This document shows, one piece after another, positions 8,199-16,130 of a DNA stretch of 22,823 nt. Numbering within the stretch: position 1 is the first letter of the stretch; each line of letters begins with the position of its first letter. The DNA is from RYN-431 sp036388295 (GTDB lineage: Bacteria; Planctomycetota; Phycisphaerae; Tepidisphaerales; Tepidisphaeraceae): positions 1 through 22,823 of the forward strand of contig DASVSC010000207.1 of the NCBI GenBank assembly GCA_036388295.1, read 5' to 3'. Position numbers and translations under genes: made by a program. The notes below the pieces were generated by a model, which was given only the letters and a program-made list of their open reading frames with translations, did no database searches and was not told the DNA's origin.

Positions 8199-8489
8199 AA
8201 TCGTACAGTTCCTACTGTGGATGCCCGACACCCCGGCGATGAACGCCAGTATGCGGCCGAATCATGCCGTCGGGGCGTCCGTCAATCAACACGATTCACC
8301 GTCACTCCGGCCGTTTCTGAAAACAGGCCGGCTTCACGGCCGCCTGCCTTCATGAGCATTCCGCCATAGTAGGCCCGCACGATACGGTCGATATGCCAAT
8401 TTCACGGCAAACGCTGAACCAACCGACACGGCCTCCTGCTTTCCATATTTCCGTCAACGGCCGATCGCGCGGGTTAGTACAATGACCGT
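8199..8489. other. Divergent control region between the phytochrome and envelope operons
   Basis: This stretch of about 290 bp holds both 5' regions. It contains the inverted repeat at 8307-8331 and a TACAAT hexamer (8478-8483) immediately before the protease start. I find no good -35 partner for the hexamer and no supported small gene. The codons between GTG 8231 and ATG 8198 could belong to the phytochrome. Confidence 0.45.
8307..8331. repeat. Inverted repeat in the divergent promoter region
   Basis: CCGGCCGTTT (8307-8316), loop CTGA, AAAC, an unpaired A at 8325, then GGCCGG (8326-8331) can form a 10-bp stem with one bulge. No run of T follows on either strand, so it does not look like an intrinsic terminator. 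Its position between divergent operons fits an operator dyad or a 5'-UTR hairpin. Confidence 0.45.
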
Positions 8490-11114
8490 ATGCGCTGCCG
8501 TCGCCCCAACGCCGCAGAAGCCCCCAATCGAACTCTAGCGGCACGGCCGACGCTCCTGCTGGCGGCTTTGTCCGTCGCCCTTCTCAACAACGGGGTGTTG
8601 GCGGCAGAAGTGCGTGACGCGCAGACGCTTTTTCGAACAGGAAAATATAACGAGTGCGTCGACCAGTGCCGTGCCGCCATTGAAGCGGGTGACGATGTCG
8701 AGGGGTGGTGGCTGCTTAAAATCCGCGCGGAGCTAGCCAGCGGGCGATACGCCGACGCGTTGAAGACGTACGAAGCCGCAATCACGCAGCGGCCGCGGAG
8801 CATCCAGATCCGCCTGCTCGGCCGAAGCGTGCTGCAGTGGAACGGCCGCCCCGACGAAGCCGCCCGCGTGCCGGCCACCATTGTTGAATTGGTCACCGAT
8901 GTGCCGTGGCGTTACGGCGGCGCTGCCGACCGCGCCACGCTCGGCCGGGCGTTGCTGCTGAACCGCGAAGACGCGCGGCGGGTGCTGGAACAGATTTACG
9001 ACCGCGCGAAAAAAGCCGAACCCGACGCCGCCGAGCCGTACCTGGCCAGCGGCGACCTGGCGTTGGAGAAGAACGACTTCGCCTTGGCCGCCGAAGCATT
9101 CGAGGCCGCCGCTCAGCGGACGCCCGACGACCCGGACGTCTACTTCGGCTTGGCCCGTGCTTACCAGGACGACAGCGCCCGCGCTACCGCTGCTCTGAAA
9201 AAGGCGTTGGAGCTGAACCCGCACCACGTCGACAGCCTGCTGTTCCAAGCCGACAACCGGATCGACCAGGAAGCGTACGACGAGGCAAGAGTCACGCTAA
9301 AAGCCGTGGCGGAAATCAATCCGCGTGACAGCCGTGCCGCGTCGTATCGTGCTGTGCTCGCCCACCTAGTCGGCGATGCCGCGGGCGAAAAGACAGCCCG
9401 CGAAGAGGCACTGGCCCCCTGGCGGACGAACCCGCACGTCGACCACCTGATCGGCCTGAAGTTGTCCCAGAAGTACCGCTTCGCCGAGGGAAAAACCTAC
9501 CAGCAACGGGCCCTGGCCACCGACCCCAATTACGCGCCCGCCAAGGTGCAACTTTGCCAGGATTTGCTGCGCCTCGGCGAAGAAGACCACGGCTGGCAGT
9601 TGGCGGGCGAAGTGTTCAAGGAAGACCCGTTCAACATCCTGGCGTTTAACCTCACGACGCTGCGCGATCATTTGGCCGGCTTCCGCATGATGCAGGGGCC
9701 GAACGTCAAAATCCGCATGGACCCGCGTGAGGCGGACATCTACGGCCCGCGCGTGATGGACCTGCTCGTCCGCGCGCGGCGGAAGCTGGTCGAGAAATAC
9801 GCCGTCGACGTGCTCGACGAAGTCGTCGTTGAAATCTTCCCGCAGCAGAAGGACTTCGCCATCCGCACGTTCGGCCTGCCGGGCGGCGCGGGGTATTTGG
9901 GCGTTTGCTTCGGCAACGTGATCACGGTCAACAGCCCGGCCTCCCGCGTCGCCACGCCGTCGAATTGGGAAGCCGTGCTCTGGCACGAGTTTTGTCACAG
10001 CGTCACGCTCGGCAAAACCCGCAACCGCATGCCCCGCTGGCTCAGTGAAGGCATTTCGGTGTACGAGGAGACGCTGGAGAACCCCATCTGGGGCCAGACG
10101 ATGAACCCGCAATACCGCGAGATGATTCTCCGCGGCGACGCGACGCCGGTCAGCAAACTCAGCGGCGCGTTCCTCCGCCCGCCGGGGCCGATGGAGTTGC
10201 AGTTCGCGTACTACGAATCGTCGATGGTCGTGCGTTACATCGTGGACCGATTCGGCATCACGGCCGTGCGCAACGTCCTAAAAGATTTAGGCGATTCGGT
10301 CGCGATCAACGACGCGTTGAGCCTCCACACGGTGCCGATCGAAAAACTGGACACGGACTTCGACGCGTGGCTGCGGGCCGAGGCGCAGCGACTCGCCTCC
10401 GACGCCGACCTCAGCCGTGAAGACCTGCCGCTGGACGGCGACAGTGCGACGCTGGCGGCATGGAACCGGCAACGCCCGAAAAACGTCTGGGGCCTGCTCG
10501 CCGAGGGCCAGGCGCTGCTCGCCGAGCGCAAATGGCAGGCCGCACTCGCCCCGCTGCAGCAGGCGGCCGCACTCTACCCGACGTACGCCGAAATCGGCGG
10601 GCCGTACGTGCTGATGGCCGAGGCGTACCGCGAACTCAAAGACCCGGCCAACGAGCGCCTGATGCTCCAGAAGCACGCGAGCCTCAGCGCCGACGCCGTC
10701 GCGCCGCGCCTGCGCTTGCTCGAACTGGCCGCGTCGGACGGCGACTGGACGACCGTCAAGAAAGTGGCGGAGGACGTGCTGGCGATCAACCCGCTGACGG
10801 CCGCCCCCCACCGCTTTCTGGCCAAGGCCGCCGAGGCATTGAAAGACCGGCCCGTGGCCATCGACGCCCGTCGTGCCCTGTTGCTGATGGACCCGCTCGA
10901 CCGCTCCGGCCAGCACTATCATCTGGCGAAGTTGCTGTCGGAACAGCAGCAGTTCGGCGAGGCCAAACAACAGGTGCTGCGGTCGCTCGAAGAAACGCCC
11001 CGCTACCGCGACGCGCACCGGCTGCTGCTCGACATCGTCGCCCGCACCACGCCGACGACAGGGCCGTCCAAGCCGAAGCCGGTGGCGGCACAGAAGGAGG
11101 CAGGCACCCCATGA
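8490..11114 (+). CDS. Secreted TPR protein with gluzincin (peptidase MA-like) metalloprotease domain
   Basis: An 874-residue protein with a signal peptide (basic start, hydrophobic about 20-37, cleavage near Ala38/Ala39). TPR-like helical repeats cover about 42-390, for example the unit ending KALELNPHHVDSLLFQAD. A metalloprotease domain follows at about 400-640: His499-Glu500-x-x-His503 (HEFCH) binds zinc, and PRWLSEGISVYEE supplies Glu520 as the likely third ligand, as in the gluzincin/peptidase MA superfamily. More TPRs occupy about 655-860. It is therefore probably a periplasmic zinc protease whose repeats bind partners or substrate. It is the first gene of the long rightward operon and its stop overlaps the DUF4159 start (ATGA, 11111-11114). 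The start at ATG 8490 has no clear Shine-Dalgarno but places the signal peptide correctly. The protein family is confident; the substrate is unknown. Confidence 0.88.
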   Translation: MRCRRPNAAEAPNRTLAARPTLLLAALSVALLNNGVLAAEVRDAQTLFRTGKYNECVDQCRAAIEAGDDVEGWWLLKIRAELASGRYADALKTYEAAITQRPRSIQIRLLGRSVLQWNGRPDEAARVPATIVELVTDVPWRYGGAADRATLGRALLLNREDARRVLEQIYDRAKKAEPDAAEPYLASGDLALEKNDFALAAEAFEAAAQRTPDDPDVYFGLARAYQDDSARATAALKKALELNPHHVDSLLFQADNRIDQEAYDEARVTLKAVAEINPRDSRAASYRAVLAHLVGDAAGEKTAREEALAPWRTNPHVDHLIGLKLSQKYRFAEGKTYQQRALATDPNYAPAKVQLCQDLLRLGEEDHGWQLAGEVFKEDPFNILAFNLTTLRDHLAGFRMMQGPNVKIRMDPREADIYGPRVMDLLVRARRKLVEKYAVDVLDEVVVEIFPQQKDFAIRTFGLPGGAGYLGVCFGNVITVNSPASRVATPSNWEAVLWHEFCHSVTLGKTRNRMPRWLSEGISVYEETLENPIWGQTMNPQYREMILRGDATPVSKLSGAFLRPPGPMELQFAYYESSMVVRYIVDRFGITAVRNVLKDLGDSVAINDALSLHTVPIEKLDTDFDAWLRAEAQRLASDADLSREDLPLDGDSATLAAWNRQRPKNVWGLLAEGQALLAERKWQAALAPLQQAAALYPTYAEIGGPYVLMAEAYRELKDPANERLMLQKHASLSADAVAPRLRLLELAASDGDWTTVKKVAEDVLAINPLTAAPHRFLAKAAEALKDRPVAIDARRALLLMDPLDRSGQHYHLAKLLSEQQQFGEAKQQVLRSLEETPRYRDAHRLLLDIVARTTPTTGPSKPKPVAAQKEAGTP

Positions 11115-11965
11115 GTCGCAGACTGCTCGTCGGATCCCTCGTTCTGCTCTTCCTGCTGGCCAGCGTCGGGGGCATCGCATTCGCACAGCAACAGCAGCGT
11201 CAACGCGACTCCCGCAACCGCCGCAACGCGCCCATGCCCGACACCAGCGTCGACCGCAACGGCGTGCCCCTCTGGGAAGTGCCGCCCGCCTTCCGGAGCG
11301 ACGTCTTCACGTTCGTCCGCGTTCGCTACAACTCCAATTACCGCTCACGCTCATGGATGACGGACTACCCCGACAGCGACCTGAACTTCTCCTTCCGCCT
11401 GCAGCAGTTGACGTCGCTGAAGGTCGACCCGAAAGGAAAAGTCCTGGAACTGACGGACGAAGCGCTGTTCGATTACCCGTTCCTCTACATGCTGGAAGTC
11501 GGCTCCCTGGAGTTCAGCGAAGCCGAGGTGCTGGCCCTACGTCGCTATCTGACCAACGGCGGGTTCCTCATGGTCGACGACTTCTGGGGCGAGGACGAAT
11601 GGGAAAACTTCCGCGAACAAATGAAACGGGTATTCCCGGATCGTGAGGCGGTCGATTTGCCTTTGGAACACCCGATCTTCCATACCGTGTACGACCTGAA
11701 GCAGAAGCCGCAGATTCCCGGCATCGACGTGGCCCGCCGCATGCGCGGGACCAACGTCACCTGGGAACGCTACGACGCCCGCGAAGTGCACTACCGCGGC
11801 CTGTTCGACGACAAGGGCCGCATGATGGCCATCATCTGCCATAACACCGACAACGGCGACGCGTGGGAGCGCGAAGGCGAAGAAGAATGGTACTTCCGTG
11901 AGTTTTCAGAGAAGTTCGCCTACCCGATGGGCATCAACATCGTCATGTACGCCATGACCCATTGA
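11111..11965 (+). CDS. Secreted DUF4159 protein
   Basis: A 284-residue protein whose ATG overlaps the preceding stop. A signal peptide is evident, with cleavage after AFA at residue 25, followed by a Gln/Arg-rich linker. The mature part opens with FTFVRVRYNS, then W-x-TDYPDSDLNFSFRLQQLT, the hallmark of DUF4159 (PF13709). The later segments YPFLYMLEVG, LRRYLTNGGFLMVDDFWG and LEHPIFHTVYDL fit an amidotransferase-like (flavodoxin-like) sandwich fold in which the usual nucleophile Cys position reads as acidic residues (DDFWGED). It is therefore probably a binding rather than an amidotransferase domain; that is inference. DUF4159 genes commonly sit in MoxR/DUF58/VWA clusters. The domain assignment is confident and the biochemical role unknown. 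Confidence 0.88.
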   Translation: MSRRLLVGSLVLLFLLASVGGIAFAQQQQRQRDSRNRRNAPMPDTSVDRNGVPLWEVPPAFRSDVFTFVRVRYNSNYRSRSWMTDYPDSDLNFSFRLQQLTSLKVDPKGKVLELTDEALFDYPFLYMLEVGSLEFSEAEVLALRRYLTNGGFLMVDDFWGEDEWENFREQMKRVFPDREAVDLPLEHPIFHTVYDLKQKPQIPGIDVARRMRGTNVTWERYDAREVHYRGLFDDKGRMMAIICHNTDNGDAWEREGEEEWYFREFSEKFAYPMGINIVMYAMTH

Positions 11966-12002
11966 AATCCTGCCTGCCGTTGTGCAGGCCATCCCGTACC
12001 CC

Positions 12003-12006
12003 GGAG
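12003..12006 (+). promoter_or_regulatory. Shine-Dalgarno choosing the GTG 12012 start of moxR-type gene
   Basis: GGAG lies 5 nt before GTG 12012. The in-frame GTG at 11982 has no such site and would only add ten poorly conserved residues. Confidence 0.6.
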
Positions 12007-12011
12007 ACTGC

Positions 12012-13013
12012 GTGACCCCAGCGCCCACTTACGAAGCCGAACGCGAAGCGGTCGAACAACTGCGTGCCGCCCGGCAGCGCATCGAGCAGGAACTGAACAA
12101 GGCCGTCGTCGGCCAGCGCGAAGTCATCGAGCAACTGCTCTACTGCCTCTTCGCCGGCGGCCACTGCCTGATCACCGGCGCACCGGGATTGGCTAAAACG
12201 CTGCTCGTGCGGTCACTGGCGCAGATTTTCCACCTGAAGTTCCAGCGCATCCAGTTCACGCCCGACCTGATGCCCGCCGACATCACCGGCACCGAAATCC
12301 TCGACGACGTCGGCGACGGCCGCCGGCGCATGCAGTTCGTCAAAGGCCCGATTTTCGCCAACGTGCTGCTGGCCGACGAAATCAACCGCACGCCGCCTAA
12401 AACGCAGGCGTCACTGCTCGAAGCGATGCAGGAGTTCCAGGTCACCGCCGGCGGCGTGCGCTACCCGCTGGAACGGCCGTTCTTCGTCCTGGCGACACAG
12501 AACCCGATCGAAATGGAAGGCACCTACCCGCTGCCCGAAGCGCAGCTCGACCGGTTCATGTTCAACGTCGTCATCGACTACTTGCCGGAAGCGGACGAAG
12601 TCGAAGTCGTCCGCCGCACGACGGCCGGGCGGCCAGAACCCATTGAGCCATTGTTTACCGGCGAAGACGTGCTGCGCTTCCACGACGTGGTGCGCCGCGT
12701 GCCGATCGCCGAAGACGTCGTGCGCTACGCCGTCCGCCTGGCCGCCGCCAGCCGGCCTGCGACGCCGAACGCGCCGGATTTCATCAAAAGCTGGGTCAGC
12801 TGGGGTGCCGGCCTGCGGGCGGCGCAGTTCCTGGTCCTGGGCGGCAAGGCGCGTGCCGTCCTGGCCGGCCGCGCGCACGTCACCCCGGACGACATCCGCG
12901 CCTTGGCCAAAGCGACGCTCCGGCACCGCGTGCTCATCAACTACCGCGCCGAAGCCGACGGCGTGACCGTCGACAGCGTGATCGAACGCCTGGTGCAGAC
13001 CGTGAAGGAGTAA
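12012..13013 (+). CDS. MoxR-family AAA+ ATPase
   Basis: A 333-residue cytoplasmic AAA+ protein. Seen are VVGQREVIEQLL at the N-terminus, Walker A GAPGLAKT (56-63), the QFTPDLMPADITGTE loop, Walker B LLADEIN (Asp122-Glu123), sensor-1 ATQNPIEMEGTYPLPEAQLD (Asn164) and the arginine-finger region RFMF (Arg181). The C-terminal part is the AAA lid (AAA_lid_2). MoxR ATPases act as chaperones that insert cofactors into, or remodel, VWA-domain client proteins, classically encoded beside them as here. The clients in this operon would be the DUF58 product and the two VWA proteins. The gene follows DUF4159 by 46 nt, and its stop is 4 nt before the proposed DUF58 start. No key residue is missing. Confidence 0.95.
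   Translation: MTPAPTYEAEREAVEQLRAARQRIEQELNKAVVGQREVIEQLLYCLFAGGHCLITGAPGLAKTLLVRSLAQIFHLKFQRIQFTPDLMPADITGTEILDDVGDGRRRMQFVKGPIFANVLLADEINRTPPKTQASLLEAMQEFQVTAGGVRYPLERPFFVLATQNPIEMEGTYPLPEAQLDRFMFNVVIDYLPEADEVEVVRRTTAGRPEPIEPLFTGEDVLRFHDVVRRVPIAEDVVRYAVRLAAASRPATPNAPDFIKSWVSWGAGLRAAQFLVLGGKARAVLAGRAHVTPDDIRALAKATLRHRVLINYRAEADGVTVDSVIERLVQTVKE
13005..13010 (+). promoter_or_regulatory. Strong Shine-Dalgarno in front of a CTG start (DUF58 gene)
   Basis: AAGGAG overlaps the end of the MoxR gene and stands 7 nt before an in-frame CTG at 13018. The first in-frame ATG (13120) has no purine-rich site before it. This site decides the start chosen for the DUF58 gene. Confidence 0.6.
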
Positions 13014-13017
13014 CCCG

Positions 13018-14019
13018 CTGAAGGCCGCCCCGCCGCCATCTTCGAAGCCCAACGCGCTCACCGGCAGTTTCCCCGTTCCCGCCGGCACGGCGGCTACGTT
13101 CGTAGACCCGCACACCCTGATGCGGATCAAGAGCCTGCACGTCCGCGCCCGCATTATCGTCCAGGGCTTCCTCAGCGGCCTACACCGCAGCCCTAATCAC
13201 GGCTTCAGCGTCGAGTTCAGCGAATACCGCCAGTACACGCCCGGCGACGACACGCGCTACATCGACTGGCGGCTCTACGCCCGCACCGACCGCTATTACC
13301 TCAAGCGATTCGAAGAAGAGACGAACCTCCGCTGTCACGTGCTAATTGATCTCAGCCGGTCAATGGGCTACGGCTCACTCGCTTACACCAAGGCCGACTA
13401 CGCCCGCACCGTGGCGGCAACGCTGGCGTACTTCCTGGCCGGCCAGCGCGACGCAGTCGGTTTGCTGACGTTCGCCGACACGGTCGCCGACTACATCCCC
13501 GCCCGCTACCGGCCGGGGCATTTGCAGCGGGTGATGGTCAGCCTCGAACGGGCCGTTGCCGGCACGTCGACCGACTTGGTCTCTGCCCTCTCACACGTCG
13601 CCGCCACCGTGCGCAAGCGCGGCATGCTGGTGCTGATTTCCGACCTGCTGACCGACCCGGCCGCGCTAACGACGCAGCTGCAATACCTGCGTTCGCAGGG
13701 CCACGAGATCGTGCTGTTGCGCGTGTTGGACCCGACGGAAGTCGACTTCAAGTTCGACGGCGTCGCCACGTTCGTGGATGCCGAGTCCGGCCGCGACCTT
13801 TATGTCGATCCCGCCGCCGCCCGGCAGACGTACCAGCAGAACTTCGCCCGCCACGCGGAGCAGATCGACCGCACCTGCCGCGAACTCGGCATCGATCTGC
13901 ACCAGCTGGTGACGTCGCAGCCGCTGGAACTGGCGTTGTACGGGTTTCTGCAAGCGCGACTGCACGGCGGCCGACAGGTCGTCCGCGCGGGCAACCGTTC
14001 GGGCGGGGGCGGCGCATGA
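13018..14019 (+). CDS. DUF58 (VWA-like) protein, probable CTG start
   Basis: 333 residues from CTG 13018, or 299 from ATG 13120. The DUF58 core is obvious: GFLSGLHRSPNHGFSVEF, then YRQYTPGDDTRYIDWRLYAR and KRFEEETNL. A VWA-like metal-site motif DLSRS follows (Asp77, Ser79 and Ser81 counted from the ATG). The C-terminal half has alternating strands and helices (MLVLISDLLTDP, EIVLLRVLDPTEVDF). The family usually begins with '(F/Y)-x-DP-x-x-L-x-R-I-x-x-L-x-(L/V)-RAR', and here FVDPHTL lies upstream of the ATG. The frame upstream holds no ATG, GTG or TTG before its stop at 13003, only CTG 13018 behind AAGGAG. It lacks a signal peptide and is likely a cytoplasmic MoxR client. Its stop overlaps the BatA-type start (ATGA). 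Family is certain, start somewhat uncertain. Confidence 0.9.
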   Translation: MKAAPPPSSKPNALTGSFPVPAGTAATFVDPHTLMRIKSLHVRARIIVQGFLSGLHRSPNHGFSVEFSEYRQYTPGDDTRYIDWRLYARTDRYYLKRFEEETNLRCHVLIDLSRSMGYGSLAYTKADYARTVAATLAYFLAGQRDAVGLLTFADTVADYIPARYRPGHLQRVMVSLERAVAGTSTDLVSALSHVAATVRKRGMLVLISDLLTDPAALTTQLQYLRSQGHEIVLLRVLDPTEVDFKFDGVATFVDAESGRDLYVDPAAARQTYQQNFARHAEQIDRTCRELGIDLHQLVTSQPLELALYGFLQARLHGGRQVVRAGNRSGGGGA

Positions 14020-16130
14020 ACTTCCTCACGCCGCTTTACATCGCCGGGGCCCTCGCGGTTACGCTGCCGATCCTGTTCCACCTGATCCGCCGCGTGCCGC
14101 AACAACGGCAGACCTTCAGCTCGCTGATGTTCCTCACGCCGACGCCGCCCCGCCTGACGCGGCGCAGCCGGCTGAGCAATATCTTCCTGCTGCTGCTGCG
14201 GGCGCTCGCACTCACGCTACTGGCGCTGGCTTTCGCTCGACCGTTTCTGCCGACCAGCATGGCCGCTACTGAAACCGGCCCGCCGGGCCGCCGCATCGCG
14301 CTGCTGGTTGACACCAGCGCCAGCATGCGGCGCGGGGATTTATGGGCCCAGGCGCAAAAGCAGGTCGAGCAGGCGCTCGCCGACGTGACGCCGGCGGACG
14401 AAGTCTCACTGTTCCTCTTCGACCGCTCCGTTCGTCCGGCTTTCACGCGCGAGCAGTGGAACCTTCTTGCCCCCAGCCAGCGCGTGCCCGCCCTGCAGGC
14501 GGCGCTTGCCGGGACCACGCCGACTTGGGCCGGCACGGCACTGGGCGACGCCCTGGCGAGTGTGGCCGATCAATTGGCCGCCACGGAAGGTTCAGACGCT
14601 TCGAAGGACGGCGTGAAGCGGAGGATCGTTTTGGTGTCCGACCTTCAGCAAGGCAGCCGCGCCGAAGCGCTGCAGGGCCACCAGTGGCCCGACACTGTGC
14701 GGCTGGACGTGCGGGCGGTGACGACCGAATCGACCGGCAATGCCAGCCTGCAACTGATCCGCCCGCAGTCCGACGCGTCGGACGCCGCCGGCGACAGGCC
14801 GCGCGTCCGCGTCACCAGCCAGGCCGGGGCCGGCACGGAGCAGTTCGCCGTCGCCTGGGCCAACGAAAAAGGCCCGCTGCCCACCACACGTCCGAGCCAG
14901 GTCTACGTGCCGGCCGGGCAGAGCAAAATCGTCCGCATCGACTGGCCCGCCGGCGACGCCACGGCCGACCGCCTGCAGTTGCAGGGCGATTCGGCCGATT
15001 TCGATAACACCCTGTATGTCGTCCGCCCGCGGCAGGAAACCCTTCGAATGGTCTATGTCGGCGACGACGCGCCCGATGACCCGAACGGCCTCAGCTTTTA
15101 TCTTGCGAGTGCCCTCGGCGACACGCCGCAACGCCGCGTGGACCTGCAACTGCGCCGCACCGAACGCCTGGCCACGACCGATTTGGCCAACACCGTTTGC
15201 GTCGTGATCAGTCGGCCGTTGGCGGACGACGAGGCGGCAACCGTCCGCACGTTTCTGCATGCGGGTGGCGACGCGCTATGGGTACTTCGCGACGTAGCGG
15301 CAGGCCGCGGGTTGATGGGCGTGCTGCCGGAGGCGGCGATCAAGATCGACGAAGCACCGGCCGGCAACTTCTCGCTCGTCAGCCGCATCGACCTCGCGCA
15401 CCCGCTGTTTTCCGCCTTCGCCGACGCACGCTTCAGCGACTTCAGCCGTGTTCATTTCTGGAAGCACCGCAAGGTGACGGTGCCGGACTCGGCGAACGCG
15501 AAAGTGTTGGCGTCGTTCGATAACGGCGACCCGTTTCTGCTGGAATCGGCAGTCGGCCGCGGCCGGTTGATCGTGGCGACCAGCGGATGGCACCCCGCCG
15601 ACAGCCAGTTGGCGCTGTCGACGAAGTTCGTGCCGTTGCTCGACGGCCTGCTGCGCGCCCGCGACGCGAAGCAGGTGGAGACGCAATACGCCGTCGGCGA
15701 CGCAGTGACACTGCCGGCCGCAGACAAGCCGTGGACGTTGAAGACGCCGGACGGCCGAGAAATCAAGGCCGACCCCGCCGCCTTGGCGAATGCCACTGAC
15801 CGCCCCGGCGTCTATACCTTAAGCGACGGCCGCCAGCAGATGCCGTTCGCGGTGAACCTGGCGCCGGATGAAAGCCGTACGACGCCGCTGGCCCCCGCGG
15901 ACCTGAAGCAATGGGGGGCGAAGTTCGAATCCGACGAAACGTCCCCCACGGCCGGTGCCCAGCAGCGACAGGCGAAGCTCGCGGAGCTGGAGAATCGTCA
16001 AAAGCTGTGGCAATGGTTGCTGGTGGGCGTGTTAGGATTGATCGCCGCGGAGACGGCCCTGGCCGGGCGGCTTTCACGCCGGGCCGGCAGTGCGGGGAAC
16101 GGCCCGGCGGGGCAACAGGTGACGTCATGA
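14016..16130 (+). CDS. BatA-type membrane protein with VWA domain
   Basis: A 704-residue protein whose ATG overlaps the DUF58 stop. Residues 1-80 are the BatA N-terminal domain (FLTPLYIAGALAVTLPILFH, later RRSRLSNIFLLLLRALAL), comprising two membrane helices at about 6-24 and 56-75. A VWA domain spans about 93-270 with a MIDAS-like DTSAS (Asp99, Ser101, Ser103) and LVSDLQQGS. The central part (about 340-550) begins LRMVYVGDDAPDDPNGLSFY and contains VVISRPLADDEAATVRTFLH; it resembles the amidotransferase-like sandwich with no Cys nucleophile. A last membrane helix lies near 665-685. The middle is therefore expected outside the cytoplasm, anchored at both ends. Bat proteins in Bacteroidetes and spirochaetes are linked to stress tolerance; the role in this lineage is not established. 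The next gene overlaps by ATGA. Confidence 0.9.
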   Translation: MNFLTPLYIAGALAVTLPILFHLIRRVPQQRQTFSSLMFLTPTPPRLTRRSRLSNIFLLLLRALALTLLALAFARPFLPTSMAATETGPPGRRIALLVDTSASMRRGDLWAQAQKQVEQALADVTPADEVSLFLFDRSVRPAFTREQWNLLAPSQRVPALQAALAGTTPTWAGTALGDALASVADQLAATEGSDASKDGVKRRIVLVSDLQQGSRAEALQGHQWPDTVRLDVRAVTTESTGNASLQLIRPQSDASDAAGDRPRVRVTSQAGAGTEQFAVAWANEKGPLPTTRPSQVYVPAGQSKIVRIDWPAGDATADRLQLQGDSADFDNTLYVVRPRQETLRMVYVGDDAPDDPNGLSFYLASALGDTPQRRVDLQLRRTERLATTDLANTVCVVISRPLADDEAATVRTFLHAGGDALWVLRDVAAGRGLMGVLPEAAIKIDEAPAGNFSLVSRIDLAHPLFSAFADARFSDFSRVHFWKHRKVTVPDSANAKVLASFDNGDPFLLESAVGRGRLIVATSGWHPADSQLALSTKFVPLLDGLLRARDAKQVETQYAVGDAVTLPAADKPWTLKTPDGREIKADPAALANATDRPGVYTLSDGRQQMPFAVNLAPDESRTTPLAPADLKQWGAKFESDETSPTAGAQQRQAKLAELENRQKLWQWLLVGVLGLIAAETALAGRLSRRAGSAGNGPAGQQVTS

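Noticed and set aside
8307..8331. Inverted repeat as an intrinsic terminator
   Set aside because: No T-run follows on either strand, and the site lies between divergent gene starts rather than after a gene.
15911..16126. 72-codon upstream extension of the DUF4175-like protein
   Set aside because: It lies inside the BatA-type gene in another frame and is basic, low-complexity translation. The ATG at 16127 overlaps the previous stop as elsewhere in the operon.
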